DNA from: an uncultured bacterium
GTDB taxonomy: Bacteria > UBA4055
Length of the DNA: 14,643 nt
NCBI GenBank assembly: GCA_937873545.1
Contig: CALMWI010000063.1
Coordinates: 1 to 14,643 of the forward strand
Reading direction: 5' to 3'
Positions within the stretch are counted from its first letter, which is position 1. Every line of letters begins with the position of its first letter. Position numbers and translations under genes: made by a program. The notes under the pieces are model-generated. The model made no database searches. It saw only the letters and a program-made list of their open reading frames with translations, and was not told the DNA's origin. Shown here piece by piece: positions 14,620 to 14,643 of the stretch.

Positions 14620-14643
14620 TTACTAAAAAATATAGTTTTCAGC

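Overview
The window looks like chromosomal DNA of a Gram-negative bacterium from the Bacteroidota/FCB side of the tree. It carries a TonB-dependent receptor with an N-terminal carboxypeptidase-regulatory-like domain paired with a DUF4249-type lipoprotein, a TGS-domain nucleoside kinase, and further outer-membrane beta-barrel proteins. Most genes, however, have good Shine-Dalgarno sites (AAGGAG, GGAG, GAGGTGA), and the promoters I can see are ordinary TTGAnn-17-TAnnnT boxes. Both are atypical of Bacteroidota proper. I infer a non-Bacteroidota FCB lineage (Cloacimonadota-, Fibrobacterota- or Delongbacteria-like), but the sequence alone does not fix the taxon. I see no mobile elements, CRISPR arrays, rRNA or phage genes.

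Layout. 1-230: 3' end of a + strand gene, probably an outer-membrane barrel. 332-4165 (minus): a three-gene operon, read from the right, of an exported beta-barrel-like protein (TTG start), a TGS/uridine-kinase-type nucleoside kinase, and an exported fusion of a permuted papain-like (YiiX/NlpC) domain with a dual-specificity phosphatase domain. 4166-4311: an AT-rich divergent promoter region with a bulged inverted repeat. 4312-6428 (plus): a cyclic-nucleotide-binding-domain protein with a coiled coil, overlapping by ATGA a 12-helix MFS-like membrane protein. 6442-6474: a bidirectional terminator shared with two minus-strand tRNA genes, tRNA-Arg(ACG) and tRNA-Ser(GGA), which have their own strong promoter with a GC-rich discriminator.

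6730-12826 (minus) is a compact five-gene operon, transcribed right to left from one good promoter at 12850-12878: Memo-like metal-site protein, DedA-family membrane protein, MFS transporter, TonB-dependent receptor, DUF4249-type lipoprotein. Gaps are 29, 21, -4 and 9 bases. It covers both membranes and reads as an uptake system (receptor and lipoprotein outside, MFS carrier inside) with a cytoplasmic enzyme and a lipid-handling DedA protein; the substrate is unknown. 13096-14619 (plus) is a complete DUF1846/UPF0371 gene.

The best candidates for undescribed biology are the papain-like/phosphatase fusion and its operon, the Memo-led TonB/MFS operon, and the cNMP-sensor/transporter pair. Most other genes belong to recognised families.
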